From Vreelandella aquamarina (GTDB lineage Bacteria; Pseudomonadota; Gammaproteobacteria; Pseudomonadales; Halomonadaceae), in assembly GCF_020075495.1 (NCBI RefSeq), contig NZ_JABYQT010000001.1:124001-188000 (forward strand): DNA of 64,000 nucleotides. Direction: 5' to 3'. The notes under the pieces were generated by a model. That model saw only the letters and a program-made list of their open reading frames with translations, had not been told where the DNA came from and did no database searches. The translations under genes and the position numbers were made by a program. Positions 42,928-51,740 of the stretch are shown in pieces; within the stretch, counting starts at the first letter, position 1; every line of letters begins with the position of its first letter.

Positions 42928-43794
42928 TTGGCGATATCGTCCTCCTCTTCGATGCCACATATTGGCCAGCGAATTACCCGGCAGTTTGCCGAGCTGAGCG
43001 CTCAGGAGCAGCGTGTAGCCACCTTTATCCTTGATCATTTCGATGACCTGGCGACCTTCAGTGCCGCGGATCTGGCCCGCTCGACGGGTGTATCCAAGTC
43101 CACGGTCAGTCGCCTGTTCCGGCGGCTGGGCTTCGAGAACTTTCAGGTGGTCAAGCAGCATGCAAGGCAGCTGCGCAGCCTTGGCGTGCCCTTGGTGACC
43201 GGCAGCGAACGGCCGGATGAAGCGCACTTCAAGCGCCATCTGGCTCGCGAGCACGATAACCTGCGCCAGACGTTTGCCAGCGTTGCGCCCGAACATTTCG
43301 AAGCGGTGGTCAACGCGCTGGATCACGCCGGGCGCATCGTGCTGATTGGATTTCGTAACAGCTACCCGCTTGCCGTGCATTTTCGCCAGCAGCTGATCCA
43401 GGCGCGTGACCATGTCAGCCTGGCTCCGCAGCCGAACCAGAGCCTGGCCGAGGAGCTTGTATCGCTGGGGGAGAAGGACGTGGTGGTGCTGTTCGGGTTC
43501 CGGCGGCGACCGGCGGTCTTCAATACCCTGCTGGCGACGCTTGCGGCCAAGGAGTGCCGCGTACTGCTGTTTGGCGACGCCACCGCCAGAGCCCATGCCC
43601 CCCGCGTGGATTGGTGGCTTGAATGCCCGCTGGACACGGTGTCGGCCTTCGACAGCTACGCCAGCGCCATGAGCCTTATCAGCCTGCTGTCGAACAGCCT
43701 GCTGCATCAGCGGCTGGCCGAGGGCCGGGCGCGTATTCATGCCATCGGTGAGCTCTATCAGGACATTGATGAGCTTGAGCTTTGCGAGCGCTAG
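42928..43794 (+). CDS. RpiR-family regulator with SIS domain
   Basis: 288 residues. I favour TTG 42928 because AAAGGAG lies 6 nt before it; ATG 42952 is the alternative. The N-terminal HTH_6 (ATFSAADLARSTGVSKSTVSR, RLFRRLGF) is followed by a SIS domain (about 120-260; VLIGFRNSYPLAVHFRQQL, KDVVVLFGFRRR). It is divergent from the YfcC-type gene and upstream of allE-allA, so it probably controls late ureide steps. SIS domains often sense a phosphorylated or acidic metabolite, and the ligand here is unknown. Confidence 0.85.
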   Translation: MAISSSSSMPHIGQRITRQFAELSAQEQRVATFILDHFDDLATFSAADLARSTGVSKSTVSRLFRRLGFENFQVVKQHARQLRSLGVPLVTGSERPDEAHFKRHLAREHDNLRQTFASVAPEHFEAVVNALDHAGRIVLIGFRNSYPLAVHFRQQLIQARDHVSLAPQPNQSLAEELVSLGEKDVVVLFGFRRRPAVFNTLLATLAAKECRVLLFGDATARAHAPRVDWWLECPLDTVSAFDSYASAMSLISLLSNSLLHQRLAEGRARIHAIGELYQDIDELELCER

Positions 43795-43873
43795 ATGGCC
43801 TGGGTAAAGCGCTGATGCCATTCGTCGCGGATGCGTGGTGGATGTCATGACGCGTCTGTTTTGTTAGATTCTT

Positions 43874-43887
43874 GAAACGAAAGTTTC
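43874..43887. promoter_or_regulatory. Candidate RpiR operator upstream of allE
   Basis: GAAAC-gaaa-GTTTC inverted repeat with partial extension (CTT/TAA) on both sides, in the 214-bp gap between rpiR and allE. Its form suits RpiR-type regulators, but no second copy was found at the divergent rpiR promoter. Confidence 0.4.
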
Positions 43888-44008
43888 TAAAGACGTTACT
43901 ATCGGGATGAGTGTTTCACAAGCCTTGCCGATAACTAAAAGCTTGCCGATACATAAAGCACAGTACGACCGGGCGCCAGAGCGCCCGTGATAATAACGAG
44001 GAGACACA

Positions 44009-44854
44009 ATGCCAAGTACTCGCCCACCCGCCAGCTACTACGCCCCCCAGGGCGGACATCCGCCGCAGACACAGCTGACCGCTGATCGTGCGGTGTTTAC
44101 CGAGGCCTATGCGCTGATCCCCAAGGGCGTGATGCGCGATATCGTGACCAGCAATCTGCCGTTCTGGGAAGGCACGCGCCTGTGGGTGCTGGCGCGACCG
44201 CTGTCAGGCTTTGCCGAGACGTTTTCCCAGTACATCATGGAAGTGGCACCGGGCGGGGGGAGCGACAAGCCCGAGCCTGAGGCCGAGGCCGAGGGCGTAC
44301 TGTTCGTGGTCGAAGGCGAGCTTACCCTGACCTTGGAGGGCGTGCGGCACATCCTGGCGCCGGGAGGCTATGCGTTCATTCCGCCAGGATGCGAATGGCG
44401 GGTGCGCAACGAGTCACGCGAGCCCGTGCGCTTTCACTGGGTACGCAAGGCCTACGAATTCGTTGATGGCCTGAAGGTACCCGAGGCCTTCGTGACCAAC
44501 GAGCAGGCGATCACGCCTGTCGAGATGCCGGGCACCGAAGGCCGCTGGGCGACCACGCGCTTTGTCGATCCAAATGACGTACGCCACGACATGCACGTCA
44601 ATATCGTCACCTTCCAGCCCGGCGGCGTGATTCCCTTCGATGAAACCCACGTGATGGAGCACGGCCTCTACGTGCTGGAGGGCAAGGCGGTGTATCACCT
44701 GAACCAGCAATGGGTCGAGGTGGAAGCGGGGGATTTCATGTGGCTGCGTGCCTTCTGCCCTCAGGCGTGCTATGCAGGTGGCCCGGGGCCGTTTCGGTAC
44801 CTGCTGTACAAGGACGTGAACCGCCATGCCGCCCTCAAGCTTTCTTCGCGCTAA
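44009..44854 (+). CDS. allE: (S)-ureidoglycine aminohydrolase
   Basis: 281-residue bicupin. The C-terminal cupin holds the metal ligands known for AllE: E212, H214, H218 (ETHVMEH) and Q252 (FCPQACY). The N-terminal cupin is structural. It converts (S)-ureidoglycine to (S)-ureidoglycolate plus ammonia with retained stereochemistry. GAGGAG precedes the ATG, and allA follows after 9 bp, matching the pathway order. The step before it (allantoate amidohydrolase) is not in the window. Confidence 0.94.
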   Translation: MPSTRPPASYYAPQGGHPPQTQLTADRAVFTEAYALIPKGVMRDIVTSNLPFWEGTRLWVLARPLSGFAETFSQYIMEVAPGGGSDKPEPEAEAEGVLFVVEGELTLTLEGVRHILAPGGYAFIPPGCEWRVRNESREPVRFHWVRKAYEFVDGLKVPEAFVTNEQAITPVEMPGTEGRWATTRFVDPNDVRHDMHVNIVTFQPGGVIPFDETHVMEHGLYVLEGKAVYHLNQQWVEVEAGDFMWLRAFCPQACYAGGPGPFRYLLYKDVNRHAALKLSSR

Positions 44855-44863
44855 GGAATCACG

Positions 44864-45355
44864 ATGCTGAACCTGACCGCTACCCCGCTGACGCCGGACG
44901 CCTTTGCGTCTTTTGGTGATGTGATCGACGCGCGCAGCAGCGCGTCGTTTCCCATCAATGCCGGACGCACCCAGCGCCATCACGACCTCGCTCTGGTGGA
45001 AACGCTTGGCGAGGGCGCCCGCGCGCTGATCAGCATCTTTGTCAGCCAGCCAGTCTCGCTGCCGCTGGCGCTCACCTTTCTGGAGCGCCACCCGCTGGGC
45101 AGCCAGGCCTTCATGCCGCTGCATCAGGAGCGCTTTATCGTGGTGGTTGCCCCGCCTGGTGACACCATCGACCCCGGTGACGTGCGGGCCTTCGTCACCG
45201 ACGGCCGCCAGGGAGTGAACTACCGCGCCGGTACCTGGCACGCCATTCAGTCGGTGCTTGAGCGTGAAGGCGAGTTTCTGGTGGTGGACCGTGGCGGCGA
45301 AGGCAATAATTGCGAAGAGTACCCGCTGGAAATCACGATTTCCCTGCCTGAATAA
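44864..45355 (+). CDS. allA: Ureidoglycolate lyase
   Basis: 163-residue cupin-like AllA, which splits (S)-ureidoglycolate into glyoxylate and urea. Family sequences are INAGRTQRHHDLA near residue 31, FLERHPLGSQAFMPL near residue 73, and the late NYRAGTWHAIQSVL. It is coupled to allE. Its product glyoxylate is the same compound made by the glc operon in this window. No urease genes are visible to use the urea. Confidence 0.95.
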   Translation: MLNLTATPLTPDAFASFGDVIDARSSASFPINAGRTQRHHDLALVETLGEGARALISIFVSQPVSLPLALTFLERHPLGSQAFMPLHQERFIVVVAPPGDTIDPGDVRAFVTDGRQGVNYRAGTWHAIQSVLEREGEFLVVDRGGEGNNCEEYPLEITISLPE

Positions 45356-45451
45356 CTTGTCACCCTGGCTTACGGTTGTCATCTTGGTAGTCTTATACTG
45401 ATAAGCTAATGAAACACCTCATGGTTGCTTGGAAAACTGTTTAGGATAATT

Positions 45452-46924
45452 ATGAACGCACAGACCCATGTTCCGCTTCGCCGTACCAAGATTGTCGCCA
45501 CCCTAGGCCCCGCCAGTGACCGTGAGGGCGTTCTGGAGGCGATGCTGAAAGCGGGGGTGGACGTTGTACGTTTGAACTTCTCCCATGGCACGCCGGATGA
45601 TCATCGCAAGCGCCTGATGCGAGTGCGCGAAATAGCTGCCCAGTTGGGCCGCAGCGTGGCGGCGCTGGGGGATCTTCAGGGCCCGAAAATCCGTATTGCG
45701 CGGTTCAAGGAGGGCGCGGTCAACCTTAAGGTGGGCCAGACGTTCGTGCTGGACATGGCGCTGGACCGCGATGCCGGCGATGCCGAGCAGGTAGGCTGCG
45801 ATTACAAGACGCTGGCCCAGGACGTCGACGCCGGCGACCGCCTGCTGCTGGATGATGGCCGCGTGGTGCTGGACGTGACCCGCGTGGAGGGTCAGAAGGT
45901 ATACACCCAGGTGGTGGTGGGCGGCAAGCTCTCCAACCACAAGGGTATCAACAAGCAGGGCGGCGGGTTGTCGGCGCCGGCACTGACGGACAAGGACAAG
46001 GAAGACCTGAAGACTGCCGTCGAGATTGGCGTCGATTACCTGGCGATCTCGTTTCCCCGCCATGCAGACGACATGCATGAGGCACGCCGCCTGCTGGGCG
46101 AGGAGGGCAAGGAGATTGGCCTGGTCGCCAAGGTGGAGCGCGCCGAAGCAGTGGCGGACGATGCCACGCTTGATGGCATTATCGAAGCGTCGGAAGCGGT
46201 CATGGTCGCCCGAGGCGATCTGGGTGTGGAAATCGGTGATGCCAAGCTGGTGGGCGTTCAGAAACGCATGATCAAGCGCGCTCGTTCGCTCAACCGCGCG
46301 GTAATCACCGCCACGCAGATGATGGAGAGCATGATCTCCGCGCCGCTGCCTACCCGCGCTGAAGTGTTTGACGTGGCCAACGCCGTGCTGGACAGCAGCG
46401 ATGCGGTAATGCTCTCGGCGGAAACCGCCGCCGGTGACTACCCGGTGGAAACCGTGGAAGCCATGGCGCGCATCTGTCTCGGCGCCGAGCGTGAAAAGCT
46501 CGCCCAGGAGTCCGGCCACCGCATCCATGAAGGTTTTACCCGCCCCGATGAAACCATCGCGCTGTCGGCCATGTACGCAGCCAACCACATGACCGGCGTG
46601 GCGGCGATTGCCTGCATGACCGCTTCTGGCTACACCCCGCTGATTGCCTCGCGCATTCGCTCCGGGCTGCCGATCGTGGGCCTTGCCCATAACCCGATTG
46701 CCCAGCGGCGTATGGCGCTCTATCGGGGCGTGGTCTCACTGCCCTTTGATACCTCTGAAATGAGTGCCACCGAGCTCAACGACCGAGCGCTCGAACTGCT
46801 GGTGCAGCATGGCCTTGCCGAGCCGGGCGATCACGTCATCCTCACCCGCGGTGACCACATGAATGCCCATGGCGGCACCAATACCATGAAAGTCATGACC
46901 ATTGCCGATCAGCCGGCTGCCTAA
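45452..46924 (+). CDS. pyk: Pyruvate kinase
   Basis: 490 residues from ATG 45452 (AGGAT upstream). The TIM-barrel N-terminus [11 protein letters not shown] has RLNFSHG after it. The signature [14 protein letters not shown] is present near residue 250, and the MMESMI helix and C-terminal allosteric domain follow. It converts phosphoenolpyruvate and ADP to pyruvate and ATP. The length and N-terminus fit the PykA-like class. The 12 bp to the DUF192 gene suggest co-transcription. Confidence 0.95.
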   Translation: MNAQTHVPLRRTKIVATLGPASDREGVLEAMLKAGVDVVRLNFSHGTPDDHRKRLMRVREIAAQLGRSVAALGDLQGPKIRIARFKEGAVNLKVGQTFVLDMALDRDAGDAEQVGCDYKTLAQDVDAGDRLLLDDGRVVLDVTRVEGQKVYTQVVVGGKLSNHKGINKQGGGLSAPALTDKDKEDLKTAVEIGVDYLAISFPRHADDMHEARRLLGEEGKEIGLVAKVERAEAVADDATLDGIIEASEAVMVARGDLGVEIGDAKLVGVQKRMIKRARSLNRAVITATQMMESMISAPLPTRAEVFDVANAVLDSSDAVMLSAETAAGDYPVETVEAMARICLGAEREKLAQESGHRIHEGFTRPDETIALSAMYAANHMTGVAAIACMTASGYTPLIASRIRSGLPIVGLAHNPIAQRRMALYRGVVSLPFDTSEMSATELNDRALELLVQHGLAEPGDHVILTRGDHMNAHGGTNTMKVMTIADQPAA

Positions 46925-46935
46925 AGGAAACGCTC

Positions 46936-47487
46936 ATGAACCCGACCCGCCGCCTGGTAGTGAAAGCGGCGCTAGGCCTGCCGCTGGTGGCGCTGCTTCC
47001 CGGTACGCTGTGGAGCGCGCTTGCCCTGGCAGACAGCGCCGATGAAAAACGTGATGCCCAGCAGCATGGCGAGCTGCTGGCACTGGCCATTCATAGCGAT
47101 GGCGGCCCGCACCGCCTGGAAGTGGAAGTGGCGCGAACCGTGGCCCAGCGTCAGCGGGGGCTGATGGAGCGTGAGCACCTGCCCGAGCAGCGCGGCATGC
47201 TGTTCCGGTTCGAGCAGCAGCAGCCGGCCAGCAACGCCTTCTGGATGTATCGCACGCTGATCCCGCTGGATATCGCGTTTATTGATCAAGACGGGCGCAT
47301 CGTGGCCATCAACACCATGCCGCCCTGTGAATCCAGCGCGCCGGGCGAATGCCCCACCTACCCGGCGGGAGCGGCCTATCATGCCGCCCTTGAGGTCAAC
47401 GGTGGCTACTTCGCCGCGCGTAACATTCAGGTTGGCGACTGCGTGTCGGTACCGGGCGAGGCGGGGTTCTGTCAGCCTGACGAGTGA
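46936..47487 (+). CDS. Exported DUF192 protein
   Basis: 183 residues. The N-terminus TRRLVVK followed by a hydrophobic run to ALA near residue 32 looks like a Tat-type signal peptide. The DUF192 core shows VARTVAQRQRGLMEREHL, MLFRF, NAFWMYRTLIPLDIAFID and a late NGGYFAARNIQVGD. Three cysteines follow (PPCESSAPGEC, GDCVS), so periplasmic disulfides are possible. The family function is unknown. Confidence 0.85.
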   Translation: MNPTRRLVVKAALGLPLVALLPGTLWSALALADSADEKRDAQQHGELLALAIHSDGGPHRLEVEVARTVAQRQRGLMEREHLPEQRGMLFRFEQQQPASNAFWMYRTLIPLDIAFIDQDGRIVAINTMPPCESSAPGECPTYPAGAAYHAALEVNGGYFAARNIQVGDCVSVPGEAGFCQPDE

Positions 47488-47529
47488 CGAAGTGATGCGA
47501 GGTCAGACGACCTCGCGTAGTCGACAAAT

Positions 47530-48387
47530 CTAAAGCGCCGGGCGCTTGCGAAAGCGGATCAGGATCAAGCCGATTCCCGCCACGACCAGGCCGCCGCCCA
47601 TCAGCTTATGAAACCCCAGAGTGTCGCCCATCAGCAGTGCGCCCAGGCCCACGGCAAGCACAGGTACCAGCAGCGTCATCGGCACCACCCGGTTGACCGG
47701 ATGGCGGCGCAGCAGGGCATACCAGATGCCATACGCCACGATCGACGACATCACCGCGGTATAGAAGACCGCTCCCCAGCCCGCCCAGCTTGCCTCGCTT
47801 AGCGCCTGCCACTGCCCGTTTTCAAACAGCCAGGAACCAAGGGCTACCTGGGGCACGGCGAGCAGCGCCACCCATCCTGCCAGGGCCAGTGGTGCAATGG
47901 CCGGGCCACGCTTGATCAAAAGTTGCGATACCGCCCAGCCGAAAGCGCTCATCAGCAGAATGCCAAGCGGAAGCGGCGAAGGCAGCGTCGGCCCGCCAGC
48001 CAGCACCACTACTCCGGCAAATGACAGCAAGAGCCCCGCCAAGCGCTTGGCCCCCAGCTTCTCCTTGAGAAATATCACTGCCAGCAGCGTGGCGAAGGGG
48101 GTTCCCATCTGCACCAGAAGTGCGCCAGTGCCCGCCTCGGCCTGACCCAGGCCAATGAACAGCAGAGCAAAGTGCAGGGTGCCGAAGGTAAAGGAGAGCA
48201 GCAGCAGAAACGGCAGCTGGGCGCGGGACACCGGGTAGAACGGCACCAGCACAATGGCGACCAGCATGAAACGTAGTGTGGTCATCAAAAGAGGCGGAAG
48301 CTCAGCGACGCCCACCTTGATCACAATGATATTGAGCGCCCAGATGGCAATGACCACCAGGCCGAGCAGTAGATCGCGTAGAGGCAC
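47530..48387 (-). CDS. EamA/DMT-family exporter
   Basis: 285 residues if GTG 48387 (GGAT 7 nt upstream) is used; a GTG 39 bp further out lacks a ribosome site. There are ten membrane helices in two EamA repeats: WALNIIVIKVGVAELPPLL at the start, and GWGAVFYTAVMSSIVAYGIWY in the second half. Such proteins export amino acids or other metabolites; the substrate cannot be told. It stands alone between convergent and divergent genes. Confidence 0.85.
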   Translation of the reverse strand: MPLRDLLLGLVVIAIWALNIIVIKVGVAELPPLLMTTLRFMLVAIVLVPFYPVSRAQLPFLLLLSFTFGTLHFALLFIGLGQAEAGTGALLVQMGTPFATLLAVIFLKEKLGAKRLAGLLLSFAGVVVLAGGPTLPSPLPLGILLMSAFGWAVSQLLIKRGPAIAPLALAGWVALLAVPQVALGSWLFENGQWQALSEASWAGWGAVFYTAVMSSIVAYGIWYALLRRHPVNRVVPMTLLVPVLAVGLGALLMGDTLGFHKLMGGGLVVAGIGLILIRFRKRPAL

Positions 48388-48548
48388 GGCAGTATCCGGT
48401 ATGAATGAAAATGAAATGCTTGGCACATCATATCAGCTTGTGCGTCTTCCCTTCGCCTTTCAAGTCCCTACAATAGGGCCGGGAGCTGCCTGCCTGTGTA
48501 AGCAGGCGCGGGCGACCCACCATAAAAAATAGATAAAAAGGAATTACC

Positions 48549-49559
48549 ATGACGCTGACACGCCACATGACACACACAACGATCGGCCTTGCCGGAGCCG
48601 CCCTGCTGACGCTCGCGGTATCTGCCCAGGCCCGCGAACTCTCTGTCTCGACGGTGCTATCCGACGCCTTTCCCTGGGGGCAGGCCGCTGAAAAGTGGGC
48701 CGAGCTTGTGGAAGAGCGCAGCGAGGGCGAGCTGACCCTGCGCGTCTACCCCAACTCTCAACTGGTATCCGGCGACCAGACCCGCGAGTTTTCCGCCATG
48801 CGCTCGGGCCTGATCGATGCCGCGGTGGGTTCGACCATCAACTGGTCGCCCCAGGTGCCGGCACTCAACCTGTTCTCGCTTCCGTTCTTCATTCCTGATG
48901 AGGCGGCGGTCGATGCCATCACCGGCGGTGAAGCGGGCGAGATGGTGTTCGAGGCCATCGAGTCGCGCGGCGTAGTGCCGCTGGCCTGGGGCGAAAACGG
49001 TTTTCGCCAGGTGTCCAACTCGCGGGGCCCCATCACCGAGCCCGACGATCTGGACGGGCTGAAGATTCGCGTGGTTGGCTCGCCGCTGTTTCAGGATACC
49101 TTCAACGCGCTGGGCGCTGACCCCACGCAGATGAGCTGGACCGATGCCCAGCCGGCGCTGACCACCGGCGCCGTGGATGGTCAGGAAAACCCGCTTTCCG
49201 TGTTTGACGTGGCGCGCATCGACCAGGTAGGTCAGGCACATCTGACGCTCTGGAACTACATGAACGACCCGTTGATCTTTGCGGTGAATCAGCAGGTATG
49301 GCAGACCCTCTCTGAAGAGCAGCAGACCCTCTTGCGCGAAACGGCACTCGAAGCCGGTGAATGGGAAACCGCCATGACCCGCGAGCAGGAGAGCGAACGG
49401 CTGGCCGCCATTCAGGAGCGCGGCGTGACGGTCACCGAGCTTACCGACGCCCAATATCAGGCTTTTGCCGATGCGACCCAGTCTGTATACGAGAAGTGGG
49501 CACCGCGTATTGGCGAACCTCTGGTAGAGGCCGCTCAAGCGGCTATTGACGCGCGTTAA
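48549..49559 (+). CDS. dctP: TRAP transporter substrate-binding protein, DctP type
   Basis: 336 residues with a signal peptide (about 1-28, cut after AQA). The DctP fold has the conserved arginine in GLKIRVVGSPLFQD (residue ~178) that binds a carboxylate, and GAVDGQENPLSVF near residue 215. It delivers a carboxylic acid to the DctQM permease. AAAAGGAATT precedes the ATG. The substrate is unknown, although the Arg points to an organic acid. Confidence 0.9.
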   Translation: MTLTRHMTHTTIGLAGAALLTLAVSAQARELSVSTVLSDAFPWGQAAEKWAELVEERSEGELTLRVYPNSQLVSGDQTREFSAMRSGLIDAAVGSTINWSPQVPALNLFSLPFFIPDEAAVDAITGGEAGEMVFEAIESRGVVPLAWGENGFRQVSNSRGPITEPDDLDGLKIRVVGSPLFQDTFNALGADPTQMSWTDAQPALTTGAVDGQENPLSVFDVARIDQVGQAHLTLWNYMNDPLIFAVNQQVWQTLSEEQQTLLRETALEAGEWETAMTREQESERLAAIQERGVTVTELTDAQYQAFADATQSVYEKWAPRIGEPLVEAAQAAIDAR

Positions 49560-49617
49560 TCGCTTTTCTGATGTTGCGCCTCCCGGCCTCGGGGGGCGCC
49601 GTAGTGACGAGGCTTTC

Positions 49618-50097
49618 ATGAAAGGCTTTCCTGATGCACGGCCCGAGCGCTGGATAGGTGCGCTGGCGCTTGTCGTGATTTCATTGATCAGTTTGGGCAA
49701 CGTGATCACCCGCTACGTGACCGGCGGGTCGTTCTCCTTTACCGAAGAGTTTTCCGTTTTCCTTCTGGTGGTGCTAACCTTTGCCGGCGCTTCGGTGGCC
49801 CTGCGGCGCAACCGGCATATCCGTATCGGCTTTCTGGAGCGAGCACTGCCGCCGCGCTATCGCCATGCGCTGATCGTGTTTCAGGCGCTGTGCGGTGCGC
49901 TGGTGCTGGGGCTGATCACCTGGTACGGCGGCAAGCTCGCCTGGCAGGAGTACCAGTGGGAGTCGCTCTCACCGGGGCTTGGTCTGCCGCAGTGGTGGTA
50001 TCTGGTGTGGCTGCCGGTACTTACCCTGGCCATGCTGTGGCGGCTTTTCCAGCAGACCCGCGCACGGCTGACCGGGGAGATGGCTGATGACGCCTGA
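49618..50097 (+). CDS. dctQ: TRAP transporter small permease, DctQ type
   Basis: 159 residues from ATG 49618 (GAGG upstream). Four membrane helices, with the DctQ pattern TEEFSVFLLVVLTFAGASVALRR split around residue 45, and RHIRIGFL after it. Its last 11 bp overlap dctM, so translation is coupled. It lies 58 bp after dctP. Confidence 0.9.
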   Translation: MKGFPDARPERWIGALALVVISLISLGNVITRYVTGGSFSFTEEFSVFLLVVLTFAGASVALRRNRHIRIGFLERALPPRYRHALIVFQALCGALVLGLITWYGGKLAWQEYQWESLSPGLGLPQWWYLVWLPVLTLAMLWRLFQQTRARLTGEMADDA

Positions 50098-51388
50098 TGT
50101 ATGGATGATCCTGGCGTTTGCCGGGCTGCTGATTGCCGGTGTGCCGGTAGCGTTTTCGCTGGCTCTTTCCGGGGCGGTGGGTATCGTGCTGGGGCTGTCA
50201 CCGGAGATGTTGGCAACGCTTGGCACGAACACCTATAACAGCATTGCCAAGTATCCCTTGATTGCGATTCCGCTGTTCATTCTGACCGGGTTGATCTTCG
50301 AGCGCTCGGGCGTGGCGCTGCGCCTGGTGCGCTTTGCCCAGGCCCTGATTGGCCCCCGCCACGGTGGGCTTGCGCTGGTGGCGGTGCTGGTGTGCATGAT
50401 CATGGGGGGCATGAGCGGCTCGGGCCCGGCGGACGCCGCGGCGGTTGCCATGGTGATGTTGCCCAGCATGACCCGGGCGGGCTACCCCAAGCCGTTTTCT
50501 GCCACTCTGATTGCCGCTTCGGCCTCGACGGCGATTCTGATTCCGCCTTCGGTGGCGCTGATTCTCTACTCTATCGTGGTACCCGGGGTAGACCTGCGCG
50601 CACTATTTGCCGCAGGGCTCTTTCCGGGCATTCTGGCCGGGCTTTCGCTGCTGGTGCCGGCGCTTATTCTGGCCCGGCGCAACGGCTGGGAGGGCTCGCC
50701 TACGGTAGAGAGTGAGCGCTTGAGCGTGCGTACCACCTTCAAGGAGGCGTTGCCGGCGCTGTTTGCGCCCATCCTGATTCTGGGTGGTCTGCGCTCGGGG
50801 CTGTTTACCCCTACCGAGGCGGCGGTGGTGGCCGTTGCCTACGGTACGCTGGTCGGGCTCTTTTTTACTCGTGAGCTGTCGCTGCGTGACCTATGGGCGC
50901 TTCTGGGCGAAGCCGCGATCGTTTCCGGCGTGGTGATGCTGATCATCGCCCTGGCCGGCATCTTTGCCTGGGCGGGTACCATGCTGGGCACTTTCCGTCA
51001 CCTGGCGGAGTGGATCATCGGCCTTACCGATAACGGTGTCGTGCTGCTGATCCTGGTCATGCTGGCCGTGCTGGTAGCAGGCATGCTGCTCGATGCCATC
51101 TCGATCTACCTGATCATGATGCCCATCCTGATTCCGGTCATGCAGCACTTCGACTGGAACCCGGTGTGGTTCGGCATACTGCTGGCGATGAATATTGCCA
51201 TCGGCCAGTTCACGCCACCGGTGGCGGTCAATCTGATGGTGACGACGGAAGTCGCCAAGATCCGCCTCGAGCACACGCTCGGCTGGGCGCTGATGTTCGT
51301 GCTGGCAATGAGTGGTGCCCTGGCGCTGGTGGCGATTTTTCCGGCCATTGCACTATGGCTGCCCCAGATGCTGGGCTATAACGTTTAA
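50087..51388 (+). CDS. dctM: TRAP transporter large permease, DctM type
   Basis: 433 residues and about 12 helices plus re-entrant loops. The DctM signature MIMGGMSGSGPADAAAVAMVM (around 102) and the helix-loop segments FTPPVAVNLMV and SASTAILIPPSVALIL are present. It is the Na+-coupled transport subunit of DctPQM. The start is coupled to dctQ, with GGGGAG inside the end of that gene. Confidence 0.92.
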   Translation: MTPDVWMILAFAGLLIAGVPVAFSLALSGAVGIVLGLSPEMLATLGTNTYNSIAKYPLIAIPLFILTGLIFERSGVALRLVRFAQALIGPRHGGLALVAVLVCMIMGGMSGSGPADAAAVAMVMLPSMTRAGYPKPFSATLIAASASTAILIPPSVALILYSIVVPGVDLRALFAAGLFPGILAGLSLLVPALILARRNGWEGSPTVESERLSVRTTFKEALPALFAPILILGGLRSGLFTPTEAAVVAVAYGTLVGLFFTRELSLRDLWALLGEAAIVSGVVMLIIALAGIFAWAGTMLGTFRHLAEWIIGLTDNGVVLLILVMLAVLVAGMLLDAISIYLIMMPILIPVMQHFDWNPVWFGILLAMNIAIGQFTPPVAVNLMVTTEVAKIRLEHTLGWALMFVLAMSGALALVAIFPAIALWLPQMLGYNV

Positions 51389-51609
51389 GAGGAGACTCGC
51401 GTGGCAATAGCGAAACCATCAGATGTCGCTACGCTTAAGTAGGCCATCGAGTGTTCATCTCATGCCCCCTATGCAAAAGAGGCATGGCCATTAACGCTGA
51501 CTAAACGTTACGCAAGGGGAAAGTCGTGTTTCAATAGGCGGCGCTAAGCGCGCCGCTTGCCTATCATGGTTTCGCCAAGCGGATTGTTTTTCGCTAAAGT
51601 AGCCATGGT

Positions 51610-51705
51610 CGGCACAATCGGTGCCGGGTTATGACAGTTTGTCTTGAAAACGTTCTGGAAGCAGGTTCACCCAAAGGGGACAGGCTGATGGGGGTTTCCA
51701 GAACG
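51610..51705 (+). promoter_or_regulatory. Leader region of the TAXI-TRAP operon
   Basis: The 352-bp gap before the TAXI gene holds two notable elements. At 51610-51625, cGGCACaatcggtGCc keeps the GG-N10-GC spacing of sigma-54 promoters with good -24 and -12 boxes, but also forms a small hairpin. At 51651-51660 and 51696-51705 a perfect 10-bp inverted repeat CGTTCTGGAA / TTCCAGAACG flanks 35 nt and would form a long leader stem or a two-site operator. The first 220 bp (51389-51609) show nothing I can assign. Confidence 0.45.
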
Positions 51706-51740
51706 CATAACGCTCACAACATCAAGATAGAGGTATGTCC

